Source: Pelagibius litoralis (GTDB lineage Bacteria > Pseudomonadota > Alphaproteobacteria > Kiloniellales > Kiloniellaceae). From it: DNA of 64,000 bases. Shown here piece after piece: positions 25,824-35,095 of the stretch. The stretch lies in assembly GCF_011683915.1 (NCBI RefSeq), contig NZ_JAAQPH010000011.1:1-64000 (forward strand), written 5' to 3'. Positions within the stretch are counted from its first letter, which is position 1. Each line of letters begins with the position of its first letter. The position numbers and the translations under genes were made by a program. Below the pieces are notes generated by a model. It was not told the origin of the DNA. It did not search any database and saw nothing but the letters and a program-made list of their open reading frames with translations.

Positions 25824-26584
25824 GCGGCACGTACCCGGCGCATCTTGTGATGCGCGATATCTTCATGGACTTCAACGGCTTTCAAGCACTGAGCGATTTG
25901 AACCTTTCGGTCGCCAAGGGTGAGCTACGCTGCTTGATCGGCCCAAATGGCGCAGGAAAGACCACCGCGCTGGACCTGATTTGCGGCAAGGTCACGCCGA
26001 CGTCGGGTGAGGTGAGCCTCGACGGCATGATCCTCAACGACTTGGAAGAGCATGAAATAGCCCGAAACGGTGTGGGTCGGAAGTTCCAGGTCCCAAGTGT
26101 GTTCCGCGAGCTGACCGTTCGTCAGAACCTGGACGTGGCGCACTGCAAACGCACCGGTGTTTGGTCGAATGTCGTTCGCTTCGGCCGCAACGCCGAAAAT
26201 GACGGACTGGAGAAGCTGGCGGAACTTGTGGGACTCCAGGACCAGTTGGATACCCAGGCAAGCCACCTGTCCCACGGCCAGACTCAATGGTTGGAAATCT
26301 CTCTGCTGCTTGCCCAGGACCCAGAAATCATCCTGATGGATGAACCGACCGCCGGCATGACCAGGGTGGAAACGCAAAAGACCGCCAACCTGTTCAACAA
26401 GCTCAGAGGTAGTCACACCTTGGTTGTGGTGGAACACGACATGGGCTTCATCAAGGAAATCGCCGAGGTCATTTCCGTAATGCACCAAGGAAAACTTCTG
26501 GCGGAGGGAAGCGTAAGCGAAATCGAACAACATCCCAAAGTCAGGGAAGCCTATCTGGGTTCGGGAGGCATTGCTGGTGCTTGA
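25820..26584 (+). CDS. ABC transporter ATP-binding protein (UrtD-like)
   Basis: 254 residues from ATG 25820 (MSGTYPAHLVMRDI), overlapping the permease stop; GGGAGG lies upstream. Walker A is GPNGAGKTT, the signature is LSHGQTQWLEIS (the Leu-Ser-His-Gly-Gln variant common in UrtD-type proteins), Walker B is IILMDEPTAGM, and VVVEHDM is the switch His region. It energises import together with the following ATPase. Confidence 0.92.
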   Translation: MSGTYPAHLVMRDIFMDFNGFQALSDLNLSVAKGELRCLIGPNGAGKTTALDLICGKVTPTSGEVSLDGMILNDLEEHEIARNGVGRKFQVPSVFRELTVRQNLDVAHCKRTGVWSNVVRFGRNAENDGLEKLAELVGLQDQLDTQASHLSHGQTQWLEISLLLAQDPEIILMDEPTAGMTRVETQKTANLFNKLRGSHTLVVVEHDMGFIKEIAEVISVMHQGKLLAEGSVSEIEQHPKVREAYLGSGGIAGA

Positions 26585-27272
26585 GCTAGAAAACGTTACT
26601 GCCTACTACGGCAACAGCCCAGCTTTGCAGAACGTCGACATGCACGTGGAATCGGGCGAATTCATGAGTGTGCTGGGCCGCAATGGCGGGGGCAAGACAA
26701 CGCTCATGCGCGCCATCCTGGGCCTGATGGACAAGGTCACGGGCAGCATCGAGTTGGACGGAAAGGAAATCAACAATAAGCGGACGGACCAGCGTGCGTT
26801 GGCCGGGATCGGCTATGTGCCGCAGGGGCGGGGCATCCTACCCAAGTTCACAGTGCGCGAAAACCTGATGATGGGCACCTTCGCCAGTCAGTCAAACAGT
26901 GGCACCATCAACGAATGGGTGTTCGAACTGTTCCCCATCCTGAGGGACTTTTTGGGAAGACGCGGTGGCAACCTGTCAGGTGGCCAACAGCAGCAGCTGG
27001 CCATTGCGCGAGCGCTGCTCAGTGACCCTAAAGTCATTCTTCTGGACGAGCCAACCGAAGGCATTCAGCCCAACATCGTCGAGCAGATCGAGGAAGTTTT
27101 GGTGAAGCTCAACCGCGAGCACCGCATCACCGTAGTGCTGGTCGAGCAGAACGTCGAGTTTGCGCGGCGAGCCTCTCAGAAGTTCGTTCTCCTCGACCGA
27201 GGCAGCGTCGCGTCGCACGGCTCAATCGATGAGCTGTCAGATGACCTAGTTCACCGGCACATGGCCGTTTGA
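26577..27272 (+). CDS. ABC transporter ATP-binding protein (UrtE-like)
   Basis: 231 residues from GTG 26577; GGGAGG lies 8 bases upstream, whereas the in-frame TTG at 26571 is too close to it. Walker A is GRNGGGKTT (Gly in place of Val/Ala), the signature is NLSGGQQQQLAIARAL, Walker B is VILLDEPTEGIQPNIV, and VVLVEQNVEFA is the LivF/UrtE-type switch. It overlaps the UrtD-like gene by 8 bp. Confidence 0.92.
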   Translation: MLELENVTAYYGNSPALQNVDMHVESGEFMSVLGRNGGGKTTLMRAILGLMDKVTGSIELDGKEINNKRTDQRALAGIGYVPQGRGILPKFTVRENLMMGTFASQSNSGTINEWVFELFPILRDFLGRRGGNLSGGQQQQLAIARALLSDPKVILLDEPTEGIQPNIVEQIEEVLVKLNREHRITVVLVEQNVEFARRASQKFVLLDRGSVASHGSIDELSDDLVHRHMAV

Positions 27273-27331
27273 CAGAACGAGGACGTAGTTCGGAAGACAT
27301 CTAACCTGCAGCAGAGAAGGAGGTACCTCCC

Positions 27332-28372
27332 ATGTATCACGGAGATATAAGCAGCAGCAACGACACAGTCGGCGTCGCCGTCGTCAACTACAAGATGCCG
27401 CGCATGCACACCAAGGCCGAAGTCTTGGACAACTGCCGCAAGATCGCGGAGATGGTAGAAGGCATGAAAATGGGCCTGCCCGGCATGGATCTCGTGATCT
27501 TCCCGGAGTACAGCACGCACGGCATCATGTACGACGAAAAAGAAATGTACGAAACCGCTTCGGAGTGCCCGGGCGCGGAGACGGAAATATTCGCCGAAGC
27601 ATGCCGCAAGGCCAAGGTCTGGGGCGTATTTTCGCTGACCGGTGAGCGCCACGAAGAGCACCCCAACAAAGCGCCCTACAACACGCTGATCCTGATGAAC
27701 GACAAGGGCGAGATCGTACAGAAGTACCGCAAGATCATGCCGTGGGTTCCTATCGAGGGCTGGTACCCAGGCAACTGCACCTATGTGAACGACGGCCCCA
27801 AGGGGCTGAAAGTCAGCCTGATCATCTGCGATGATGGCAACTATCCCGAAATCTGGCGCGATTGCGCCATGAAGGGCGCTGAACTGATAGTCCGCTGCCA
27901 GGGTTACATGTACCCGGCCAAGGAACAGCAGGTCACCATGGCCAAGGCGATGGCTTGGGCTAATAATTCCTACGTCGCGGTTGCGAACGCCACCGGTTTT
28001 GATGGCGTGTATTCCTACTTTGGTTATTCCTCAATCATCGGCTTCGATGGTCGCACGTTGGGTGCCTGCGCCGAGGAGGAAATGGGCATTCAGTACGCCC
28101 AACTCTCCGTTTCCGCTATCCGCGATGCACGCAAAAACGGTCAGTCCCAGAACCACCTCTTCAAGCTGCTGCACCGTGGCTACACCGGCATGATTAATTC
28201 CGGCGATGGCGACCGCGGTGCTGCCGAATGCCCGTTCGATTTCTACAAGAAATGGATCACCGACCCCGACGGCACCCGCGAAGTTGTCGAGTCGATCACC
28301 CGTGAGACCGTGGGTACCGATGAGTGTCCGATGGAAGGTATCCCCAACCAGAAAACCGGTTCTCACCGCTAG
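27332..28372 (+). CDS. amiE: Aliphatic amidase AmiE
   Basis: 346 residues, exactly the size of classical AmiE. The nitrilase-superfamily triad falls at the known positions: E59 (VIFPEY), K134 (KYRKIMPW) and C166 ([11 protein letters not shown]). It hydrolyses short aliphatic amides to the acid and ammonia in the cytoplasm; whether acetamide-type amides or formamide are preferred cannot be told. ATG 27332 is preceded by AAGGAGGT at ideal spacing, predicting high translation. It is the catabolic endpoint of the AmiC/AmiR/ABC-importer operon. Confidence 0.96.
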   Translation: MYHGDISSSNDTVGVAVVNYKMPRMHTKAEVLDNCRKIAEMVEGMKMGLPGMDLVIFPEYSTHGIMYDEKEMYETASECPGAETEIFAEACRKAKVWGVFSLTGERHEEHPNKAPYNTLILMNDKGEIVQKYRKIMPWVPIEGWYPGNCTYVNDGPKGLKVSLIICDDGNYPEIWRDCAMKGAELIVRCQGYMYPAKEQQVTMAKAMAWANNSYVAVANATGFDGVYSYFGYSSIIGFDGRTLGACAEEEMGIQYAQLSVSAIRDARKNGQSQNHLFKLLHRGYTGMINSGDGDRGAAECPFDFYKKWITDPDGTREVVESITRETVGTDECPMEGIPNQKTGSHR

Positions 28373-28386
28373 AGACAGTTGCTGAC

Positions 28387-28418
28387 TGGGAGGCGGGGCT
28401 CATGCACGCCGCCTCCCA
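28387..28418 (+). promoter_or_regulatory. Intercistronic hairpin after amiE
   Basis: TGGGAGGCGG (28387-28396) pairs perfectly with CCGCCTCCCA (28409-28418). There is no T-run, so it more likely stabilises the amiE message or attenuates reading into the AAA+/VWA pair than ends transcription. Confidence 0.6.
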
Positions 28419-28466
28419 ACGATTCAAGCGCCGCCTGCAAAACAATGTCCGGGGTTGGTCCGTGCG

Positions 28467-29264
28467 ATGCCGTTAAAAGACTACCTGATTACCGAAGAAC
28501 CCTATTATCAGAGTACAGGTAAGGAAATCGCGCATTTCGAGGCCGCCTACGCTGACCGCATGCCGATCATGCTGAAGGGGCCGACCGGTTGCGGCAAGAC
28601 GCGCTTTGTAGAGCACATAGCCTATCGTCTGAGAAAGCCGCTAGTCACCGTATCGTGTCATGAGGATATGACCGCGTCCGACCTTGTGGGGCGCTACCTG
28701 CTGGATGCCAATGGTACCGTCTGGCAGGATGGACCCTTAACGCTGGCCGTACGGCACGGCGCGATCTGCTATCTCGACGAAATTGTCGAAGCCCGCCAGG
28801 ACACCACTGTCGTCATCCATTCGCTGACAGACGATCGGCGCATTCTGTCGCTGGAAAAGAAGAACGAGGTGGTGCGCGCACATCCGGATTTCCAGCTGGT
28901 CATTTCGTATAACCCCGGTTACCAGAGCGTGCTCAAGGACTTGAAGGAATCGACCAAGCAGCGCTTTGGCGCCATCGACTTTAGCTACCCTTCAGCCAAG
29001 CTTGAGGCGGAGATCGTCTGCCATGAATCCGGCGTCGAGCAAGCAGTCGCAGACAAGTTGGTCAAGATCGCCGAGCGTTCGCGCAACCTGCGCGGCCATG
29101 GCCTGGAAGAAGGCGCGTCGACGCGCATGCTCATTCATGTGGGCCAGCTGATCAATCGCGGTGTACCTCTGGGCGAGGCCTGCGACGTGGCATTGGTTTT
29201 GCCGATCACCGACGATCCTGATATTCGCAGCGCGCTGGGTTCGGCAATTTCCGCATGTGCCTGA
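28467..29264 (+). CDS. CbbQ/NirQ/NorQ-family AAA+ ATPase (AmiB-like)
   Basis: 265 residues from ATG 28467. Walker A is KGPTGCGKT (about 37-45), Walker B is [10 protein letters not shown] (100-109), and [10 protein letters not shown] and [14 protein letters not shown] carry the sensor and arginine residues of MoxR-type CbbQ proteins. Known relatives work with a VWA partner to remodel Rubisco or NO reductase; amidase operons of Pseudomonas also carry a related ATPase, AmiB. Directly followed by the VWA gene, it probably forms such a complex and may act on the amidase or the importer. Confidence 0.9.
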   Translation: MPLKDYLITEEPYYQSTGKEIAHFEAAYADRMPIMLKGPTGCGKTRFVEHIAYRLRKPLVTVSCHEDMTASDLVGRYLLDANGTVWQDGPLTLAVRHGAICYLDEIVEARQDTTVVIHSLTDDRRILSLEKKNEVVRAHPDFQLVISYNPGYQSVLKDLKESTKQRFGAIDFSYPSAKLEAEIVCHESGVEQAVADKLVKIAERSRNLRGHGLEEGASTRMLIHVGQLINRGVPLGEACDVALVLPITDDPDIRSALGSAISACA

Positions 29265-29292
29265 AGGACCGTTCCATGAAACGGCTCAAGCC

Positions 29293-31581
29293 ATGAATTC
29301 ATCAAAAAAAAGGAACTTCCTGAAAGTCATCGCCGACGACAACGGCACAGACGACACCGAACGCAGCTCGCAGGCAAAACAAGTCTTCGACGACTCTGAC
29401 ACGGCACGCTGGCTGCGTGCCTGCCGTAAGCTGGGTCAGGCAGGCTACGGCGCCAGCGTGATCGATGCCTACGAGCGCTACTCGCCGCCGCTGGCCCGGC
29501 GGGTCGGCACGGACTGCGCCATCGACCTGGCTGATATCGTCTCTTCGGTGGCCATCAAGGCTGGACGGCGCGCCGCGGAATGCCTGCCGGCCGCCGCCAT
29601 CAAGGCGGCCGAGCGCCTGGAGGACAAAGAGGCGCGTTTTCGCTCATGGATGGGGCTGATAGAGCGGTTCGCCGACCTGGCGCCGGAATCCGTCGAGCCC
29701 GTGTTGCTGAAAATGGATGTCCTGCTTTCGCGCCTTAACGTCTCTCGGCTGGAGGCCTGGCTTTTGGCCGGAGTGCGCGCGGCCGGGATCGACCACGAAC
29801 GGCGACTGAGCTTCTTTATGTTTGAAGATGCCGAGGCCTCGCGATGGCTCGATCACGAGTCCGGCTCAGTCGTTTATTCCGACATGGACCGCGAACTGAA
29901 AGCCTATCTGACAGCGCTATGGGGCATTCGCATACCCTTGCGCGAGCCGCCCGCACACGCGCCCGAGCAGGCGCGCCGCCGGGCCAGTTTCAGCCAGAGC
30001 CTGATCCGCATACCGTCGTCGTTTCCCGGCTACCGCGGCGAACAAGCCGCCGACCTCTACCGAGCGGCGCTCGCACACGTCGGAGCACATATGATGTTTT
30101 CGGGCGATCGGTTCCCCATCGGCAAGCTGAAGCCGGTGCAGGTCGCGCTGGTCTCATTGATCGAGGACGCCCGGGTCGAATTGCTGGCAATACGGGAATT
30201 CCCCGGGTTGCGCCGCTTGTGGCTGCCGTTCCATATCGCCCAGGCCACGGGCTCAAAGAACGCGCCAGGCCTGATGGCGCGCCTCTCACGCGCCCTGCTC
30301 GATCCCGAATTCCATGACATGGATGGCTGGATACGGCGCGCGCGCACCATGTTCTACGACCGCTGCGGCGAATGGGAATGCCCCGCGATCAGCCGTGAGA
30401 TCGGCGGCTTGATCGGCAATGACCTCGGCCAAATGCGCGTTCAGTTCAATGCCCGAACCTATGTGGTCGAGCCACCTTACCGCGATGACAATCTCGGGCT
30501 CTGGGACTTCGGTGACGAAGAAACGCCCGAGGCCGCAGAAGCCGAGCAGCTGTTCGATTCGATCCGTATCGAAGAGCAGGATGACGACGACGACATGCCG
30601 CCCGACCAGGAGCGCGAGGAGCATGAACAGAGCGAGGACGAAGAGGCCAACCGGATCAACATGGAGTTCCTCGCGCAGGACGGCATTCCCGTCGCGCGCT
30701 ACCCGGAATACGATTACGTCACCGCCAGCAGCCGACCCGACTGGACGACCATCGTCGAATTCGCGCCGCCGGCCGGGCATGCTCATGTCATCGACGATAT
30801 CCTTGAACGCCATGCCTACGTGGTCAATCGCATCAAGGCGTTGATTGATTCGGCGCGCGTCAGCCGCCCGCAACGGATCAATCGGCAGCAAGAAGGCGAA
30901 TACCTGGACCTGAACGCCTGCATAGAGGCGGTGATTAGCCGCCGTATGGGCGAAACTCCCGATCCCCACGTATATAGCCACGCCGAACGCCGCCACCGTG
31001 ACCTTTCAGTGCACGTACTACTTGATGTCTCAGAATCCACGAAAGACAAGGTAGTCGGATCCGACAACACGGTGCTGGAACTCGAACGTCAGGCAACAGC
31101 GTTGCTGGCTCACGCCATGTTCGGCATAGGCGATCCCTTCGCTATCGCCGCGTTCTGTTCCAACCGGCGCGAGGAGGTTCGCTACTACCGGGTCAAGGAC
31201 TTCGGCGCGCCCTACAATGCCAGATCGAAGTCCTGTTTGGCGGGTCTCAGCAGCGGCTTTTCCACGCGTATCGGTGCAGCCATGCGGCACGCGGCCGCGG
31301 ACCTGAAGCTCCAGCAGACACATCGCAAGCTGTTGCTGGTGATCACCGACGGCGAACCTTCTGACATCGATGTTTCTGATCGCCGATACCTGGTCGAGGA
31401 CGCCCGCCACGTCATCCATGACCTCGCGCATGACGGAATCGATGTGTTCTGCGTCGGCCTCGATTCCGGCGGTGACAGCTACCTGACGCGGATCTTTGGG
31501 CGACGCAACGTGGTGCAGATCGACCGACTTGAGAGCCTGCCCGAGCGCCTGCCGATGCTCTATTTCAGGTTGACCGCCTAG
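29293..31581 (+). CDS. VWA-domain protein of the CbbO/NorD type
   Basis: 762 residues from ATG 29293; the frame is open further upstream but that part overlaps the ATPase out of family. A helical N-terminal region (about 1-400) is followed by a very acidic linker (EEQDDDDDMPPDQEREEHEQ, near 418-437) and a C-terminal VWA domain with the metal-binding MIDAS motif DVSEST (about 578-583) and ITDGEPSD. CbbO/NorD proteins are adaptors that deliver a target enzyme to the CbbQ ring. A 6-codon minigene (ATG 29276) ends in ATGA at the start codon and could couple translation. Confidence 0.88.
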   Translation: MNSSKKRNFLKVIADDNGTDDTERSSQAKQVFDDSDTARWLRACRKLGQAGYGASVIDAYERYSPPLARRVGTDCAIDLADIVSSVAIKAGRRAAECLPAAAIKAAERLEDKEARFRSWMGLIERFADLAPESVEPVLLKMDVLLSRLNVSRLEAWLLAGVRAAGIDHERRLSFFMFEDAEASRWLDHESGSVVYSDMDRELKAYLTALWGIRIPLREPPAHAPEQARRRASFSQSLIRIPSSFPGYRGEQAADLYRAALAHVGAHMMFSGDRFPIGKLKPVQVALVSLIEDARVELLAIREFPGLRRLWLPFHIAQATGSKNAPGLMARLSRALLDPEFHDMDGWIRRARTMFYDRCGEWECPAISREIGGLIGNDLGQMRVQFNARTYVVEPPYRDDNLGLWDFGDEETPEAAEAEQLFDSIRIEEQDDDDDMPPDQEREEHEQSEDEEANRINMEFLAQDGIPVARYPEYDYVTASSRPDWTTIVEFAPPAGHAHVIDDILERHAYVVNRIKALIDSARVSRPQRINRQQEGEYLDLNACIEAVISRRMGETPDPHVYSHAERRHRDLSVHVLLDVSESTKDKVVGSDNTVLELERQATALLAHAMFGIGDPFAIAAFCSNRREEVRYYRVKDFGAPYNARSKSCLAGLSSGFSTRIGAAMRHAAADLKLQQTHRKLLLVITDGEPSDIDVSDRRYLVEDARHVIHDLAHDGIDVFCVGLDSGGDSYLTRIFGRRNVVQIDRLESLPERLPMLYFRLTA

Positions 31582-31869
31582 GCGTGTCCGAGCGGTAACG
31601 AACGTCAATGGGGGGTCAGGACGGCTGTGACGAGACAACCGTTATTCCCAGTCCTGGATTTCCGCGCTTCGTTCCGGTGTCTGTCGTCCGCAGCGCGATT
31701 CGGCCTTGAGCAAAGAAAGAGGGGCGTGACGATCGGCAGCTGTACTCAAGAAAAACCTGAAGCCATACATAGGGCGACATCAGTGATGGGTGATGAAACT
31801 CCCCTCATGGAGCCGGAGGCTCTGGAACACCTCGAAGAGGAGGTGGGCCACGATAGTCGGTTGATGTTC

Positions 31870-32215
31870 CGATTGACCTTTATGTGGGTCTTCCGGATTT
31901 GAGAGGTATCGCGTCTCAGCATCTTCCAATCATTGTGGCCGGTTATCGGCGAGGTCTTCTCAATCGGAAGACCGGCTTCGCACAGGCGGCCGGTTGCTTC
32001 AGGTCGCAGTTTGTCGAAAGCGAGGCTCCCGATCTCCAGCCATTGCCTGATTTCCGAGAAGTATGGAAAGTGTGGGTTGCTTGGATCGACCTGGAACAAT
32101 GACGCTGGCACAACCTTAACCAAAATAGACCATACTTTCTCAATTGCCCCCATGATGGATTGGACGACCAGTTTCAGATATTCAATGGGCAAGTGCCTTG
32201 CGTGTGCAATTTGTG
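31870..32215 (-). pseudogene. Tyrosine-recombinase (integrase) C-terminal relic
   Basis: A stretch on the minus strand reads FDKLRPEATGRLCEAGLPIE, then ITGHNDWKMLRRDTSQIRK. This matches the C-terminal catalytic core of phage/island integrases, normally with DLRHE, a GH motif and a MLxRYT box. Here the H of LRHE is Pro and the nucleophilic Tyr position is Asp, so the relic is dead. It lies about 210 bp from a tRNA-fMet 3' half, exactly where an island integrase would be. It has no start of its own and is read through from the broken permease frame. Confidence 0.7.
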
Positions 32216-32261
32216 TGCACCAAGAGGGCCAAATAGGTCCAACGTTGTCTAGTCCGCCAGC

Positions 32262-32306
32262 CTCATAACCTGAAGGTCGCAGATTCAAATCCTGCCCCCG
32301 CAACCA
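32262..32306 (+). other. 3' half of initiator tRNA (fMet): attachment-site scar
   Basis: From the anticodon loop onward, CTCATAACCTGAAGG, GTCGCAG, TTCAAATCCTG and CCCCCGCAACCA agree with alphaproteobacterial tRNA-fMet(CAT), ending in an encoded CCA at 32306. The 5' half is absent, so it is not a functional tRNA. A truncated sugar permease frame is joined to the base directly after CCA, and an integrase relic lies on the other side. Confidence 0.75.
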
Positions 32307-32897
32307 ACCCGCAAAAAATGGTGCCATGACAAACCCGGAGGACTGCCAGACGGCAGCGATAACCAGTGTATAGACCACCATTTCCCGATCGATAATCCAG
32401 TCGAAGGTGAAGGTCGAAAAGCCCAGATCCTGAACGAACTTCTGCACCCCAACGCCCGGATTCAGTAGCCATTTCCATACCGTTCCCGTGACGATGAAGG
32501 ATAGCGCCATAGGATAAAGAAAGATGGTGCGGAGTGTGCCTTCCAATCGGATGCGCTGATCCAGGAAGATCGCCAGCAACACGCCGATAGCCAGACTGAA
32601 GAATATATAGAGTCTGCCGAAAACAAACATGTTGCTGAGCGCGGCGTGCCAGCGTGGCATTGCCCACAACCGCTCGTACTGAGCCAACCCGGCGAAGTCA
32701 TAGTCCGGCAACATCCGCGACTCTGAAACCGAGATGTATCCATTCCACAAGATGAACCCGTAAACGAATATCAACACCGCCGCGAAGGATGGCGCGACAA
32801 CTATCTGAGAAAAGCGCTGCTGGAGCCAACGGAGCGTTGAGCTGTCGAACTCCTTAATCGCAGATTGGGGTTTCTTTGACCGGGACGGGCCTGACAT
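32307..32897 (-). pseudogene. Sugar ABC transporter permease, 3' end lost at the att scar
   Basis: From ATG 32897 the protein (MSGPSRSKKPQSAIKEF) follows MalF/UgpA-type sugar permeases: PSFAAVLIFVYGFILWNGYI, RTIFLYPMALSFIVTGTVWK, VIAAVWQSSGFVMA. After about 197 residues it hits the CCA of the tRNA scar, where an intact protein would continue LAGLRG-like; the frame then runs into tRNA and integrase sequence. The last two or three spans, including most of the ATPase-coupling loop, are missing, so it is not functional. Confidence 0.78.
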
Positions 32898-32966
32898 GAA
32901 AACCCTCTCTTTGAATGCCGATATGAGCGTAACCCGCGGCGCCAAGACAATCCGCCGCAGGCGCGA

Positions 32967-32996
32967 GGGGTCGTCATCTTTGCAGATGACGACCCC
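32967..32996 (-). promoter_or_regulatory. Intercistronic hairpin between binding protein and permease
   Basis: GGGGTCGTCATC (32967-32978) pairs perfectly, 12 bp, with GATGACGACCCC (32985-32996) over a 6-nt loop. On the coding (minus) strand no T-run follows, so a message-stabilising or attenuating role is more likely than termination. Confidence 0.65.
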
Positions 32997-33033
32997 CTTT
33001 GGGAGGCGGAGTGTTGACGAAGAGGCAGTCGGA

Positions 33034-34140
33034 TTACTGGGCCAACTCGATCGCTTGAACCAGTCGTGTAACAGCTTCTTCGGATGTCATGTCAGAATTG
33101 AAATGTTCGGTAACGACCTCGACGAAAGCGCCGCGGTTCGCGCTGGATGTCGCCATCTCATGTGCCATGCTGGGCACAAGAGTGCCGGCGTTCATCGTCG
33201 TCTCGATGTCGTTCGTCGATTTGACCGCGCATTCGTCATAGGGATCGCGCGACACACCAAGACGGGCCGGAACAGATCCTTTGTGAAGCGTGTAGTCGAT
33301 CTGAACCTGCTCGGAGAGCAAAAGGCTCGCCATCAGTTCACGCCCGGCGACGTCGTCGGCAGACTCGTCTGAGGCCCCGAAGAACGCAAAACTGTTTGAA
33401 TTCAAGATGTAGCCGCCCTGGTTGGGGGCGGGTGCGCAGACAAAGTCCTTTCCCGGCTTCAGGTCCGCGGCCAGGAACTCTCCCTTTGCCCAATCGTCCA
33501 TGACCTGCATGGCGGCTTCGCCGTTCATGACCATCGTTGTCGCGAGATTCCAGTCGCGCCCGGAAAAATTACTGTCGACATAGCCACGCATCACGCGCAT
33601 CTGGTCGAAGACAGCGATCATGGTATCGCTGCGCAGGGCCTCGGGATCGACGTCGACCAGAGCTTTGCGAAAGAACTCCGGGCCACCCAAGCCAAGGGCG
33701 ACGACTTCGAAAACAGTGGCGTCCTGCCAGGGTTGCCCGCCATGCGCCAAGGATGTGATCCCGGCGGCAAGGAGCTTTTCCGCCAGGGCATTGAATTCGT
33801 CCCATGTGGTCGGGACGGTCCCGTCGACCTTCGCAAGAACCTCCGGACTGATCCAAAGCCAGTTTACCCGGTGGATATCGACTGGAACTGCTGCATAGAC
33901 GCCATCGACTTTCACGATCTCCGACAACAGCGGGGGGAGAATGTTGTCCCAATCTTCCGCGGCCGCGACGGACTCGATGTTCGCAAGCGCGCCGGCATCG
34001 GCCGATTCTGCCACCACCGGCCCCTTGAGCACGGTCATGCCCGGAGGATCGCCTGCGATCACCCGAGACCGCAGGACCGTGTTCATCGCATCGCCACCGC
34101 CGCCGGCAATAAGCTGATCGACCCATTTGCCGCCAGCACA
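33034..34140 (-). pseudogene. Sugar ABC transporter substrate-binding protein, 5' end lost
   Basis: The open frame reads KWVDQLIAGGGGDAMNTVLRSRVIAGDPPG onward as two pieces of a glucose/mannose-type binding protein, including VPTTWDEFNALAEKLLAAGI and GLGGPEFFRKALV, to a normal C-terminus. Family members begin with a signal peptide and about 40-50 further residues (usually WWTSGGE-like) before this point; here a stop precedes the conserved part and no signal peptide exists. An internal ATG at 34086 could be used, but the product could not be exported. Together with the truncated permease this is a decayed sugar operon. Confidence 0.72.
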
Positions 34141-34279
34141 GGAAATCCTTCGCCTTGCAGTTCATTTCCGCACCCCAGACCTGACCCCCCGCATCTTGGC
34201 CGGTTTGGATGGCTTCGATGTCGCTGATTAAACAGGGAGAAAGGCCGGGCTTGACTCCGTTTCCCAGATTGGTCACAAT

Positions 34280-34290
34280 TGGTCTTACCA
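34280..34290. promoter_or_regulatory. Putative FadR-type operator
   Basis: TGGTCTTACCA is a TGGT-N3-ACCA palindrome of the kind bound by FadR-subfamily GntR proteins. It lies 14 bp before the start of such a regulator, which suggests autoregulation. A second ATTGGTC half-site lies just upstream. Confidence 0.5.
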
Positions 34291-34304
34291 CGGTAGGAAC
34301 AATT

Positions 34305-35054
34305 ATGACCAAGAGCGAACTCTCAGTGTCTGATGACGACGAGCGCGGCGGTGCCGAGCAGGTTTTCGCGTTTTTCCGCGAACAGCTTCTGTCCGGGAAA
34401 CTCAAGGCGGGGGACCGCCTTCTCAATGAGCGGGAATTGGCGCTGAAACTCGGCATTGGCCGGCCCTTGCTGCGCGAAGCCATGCGGTCTCTGGCCATGC
34501 TCGGCCTCCTGGACATCCGTCATGGCAAAGGGGCCTATGTCGGCAAAGCCGACATCAGTGTTCTCGCCGATTTCTTCACCTTCTGCCTGGCTCAGGAACA
34601 GAACATTCTGGACGATATTCTGCAGGCGCGGATCGCCATCGAGTGCCAGGCGATCCGCTTGGCCTGCGAGCGCGCCACGGAAAATGACCTTTCGCGCATC
34701 GGCGAGCGATTGACGGCGCTCATTGAAACGCTCGATGACCCGGAGGCGGGCGGCGAGGCCGACTTCCAGTTCCACCAGGCCATCGTCGCGGCCAGCCACA
34801 GCCCCGGGCTGATAACCCTCTATCGGGCAATCTCGGATCTGCTTTTGTGCAGCCACGTTGAACGCCGCCGCACCACGCACAAGACGAAAGCGATCATCGA
34901 CGATCTCGTCGAGGCCCATCGACAGGTGTTCCTGACCATCGTCGAACGTGACCGCGAGGCGGCCGACCGGCGCTTGCGGGAGCATTTCGCGATCGGCGAC
35001 GAACTCCGCCGCAAAAGTCTCATCGCCGCCTACAGCAAGGGCGGCGCTGGGTAG
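34305..35054 (+). CDS. FadR-subfamily GntR transcriptional regulator
   Basis: 249 residues from ATG 34305, with AGGA upstream. Winged helix: LNERELALKLGIGRPLLREA then LGLLDIRHGKGAYV (about 35-85). The all-helical FCD ligand domain follows (about 100-245) with ARIAIECQAIRLAC and FHQAIVAASHSPGL; its His residues usually hold a metal and a carboxylate. It precedes a DctPQM TRAP transporter in the same orientation and probably controls it in response to an organic acid. Confidence 0.9.
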   Translation: MTKSELSVSDDDERGGAEQVFAFFREQLLSGKLKAGDRLLNERELALKLGIGRPLLREAMRSLAMLGLLDIRHGKGAYVGKADISVLADFFTFCLAQEQNILDDILQARIAIECQAIRLACERATENDLSRIGERLTALIETLDDPEAGGEADFQFHQAIVAASHSPGLITLYRAISDLLLCSHVERRRTTHKTKAIIDDLVEAHRQVFLTIVERDREAADRRLREHFAIGDELRRKSLIAAYSKGGAG

Positions 35055-35095
35055 CTACCCAACAAAATCAAAAAAAATCCTAGGGAGAAATTACA

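Noticed and set aside
32262-32306. A functional tRNA gene
   Set aside because: Only the anticodon loop, T-arm and acceptor 3' strand match tRNA-fMet; the D-arm and 5' acceptor strand are absent.
31746-32945. A 399-codon frame as one intact transporter gene
   Set aside because: Only residues 17-213 are a permease; the remainder translates a tRNA end and an integrase relic.
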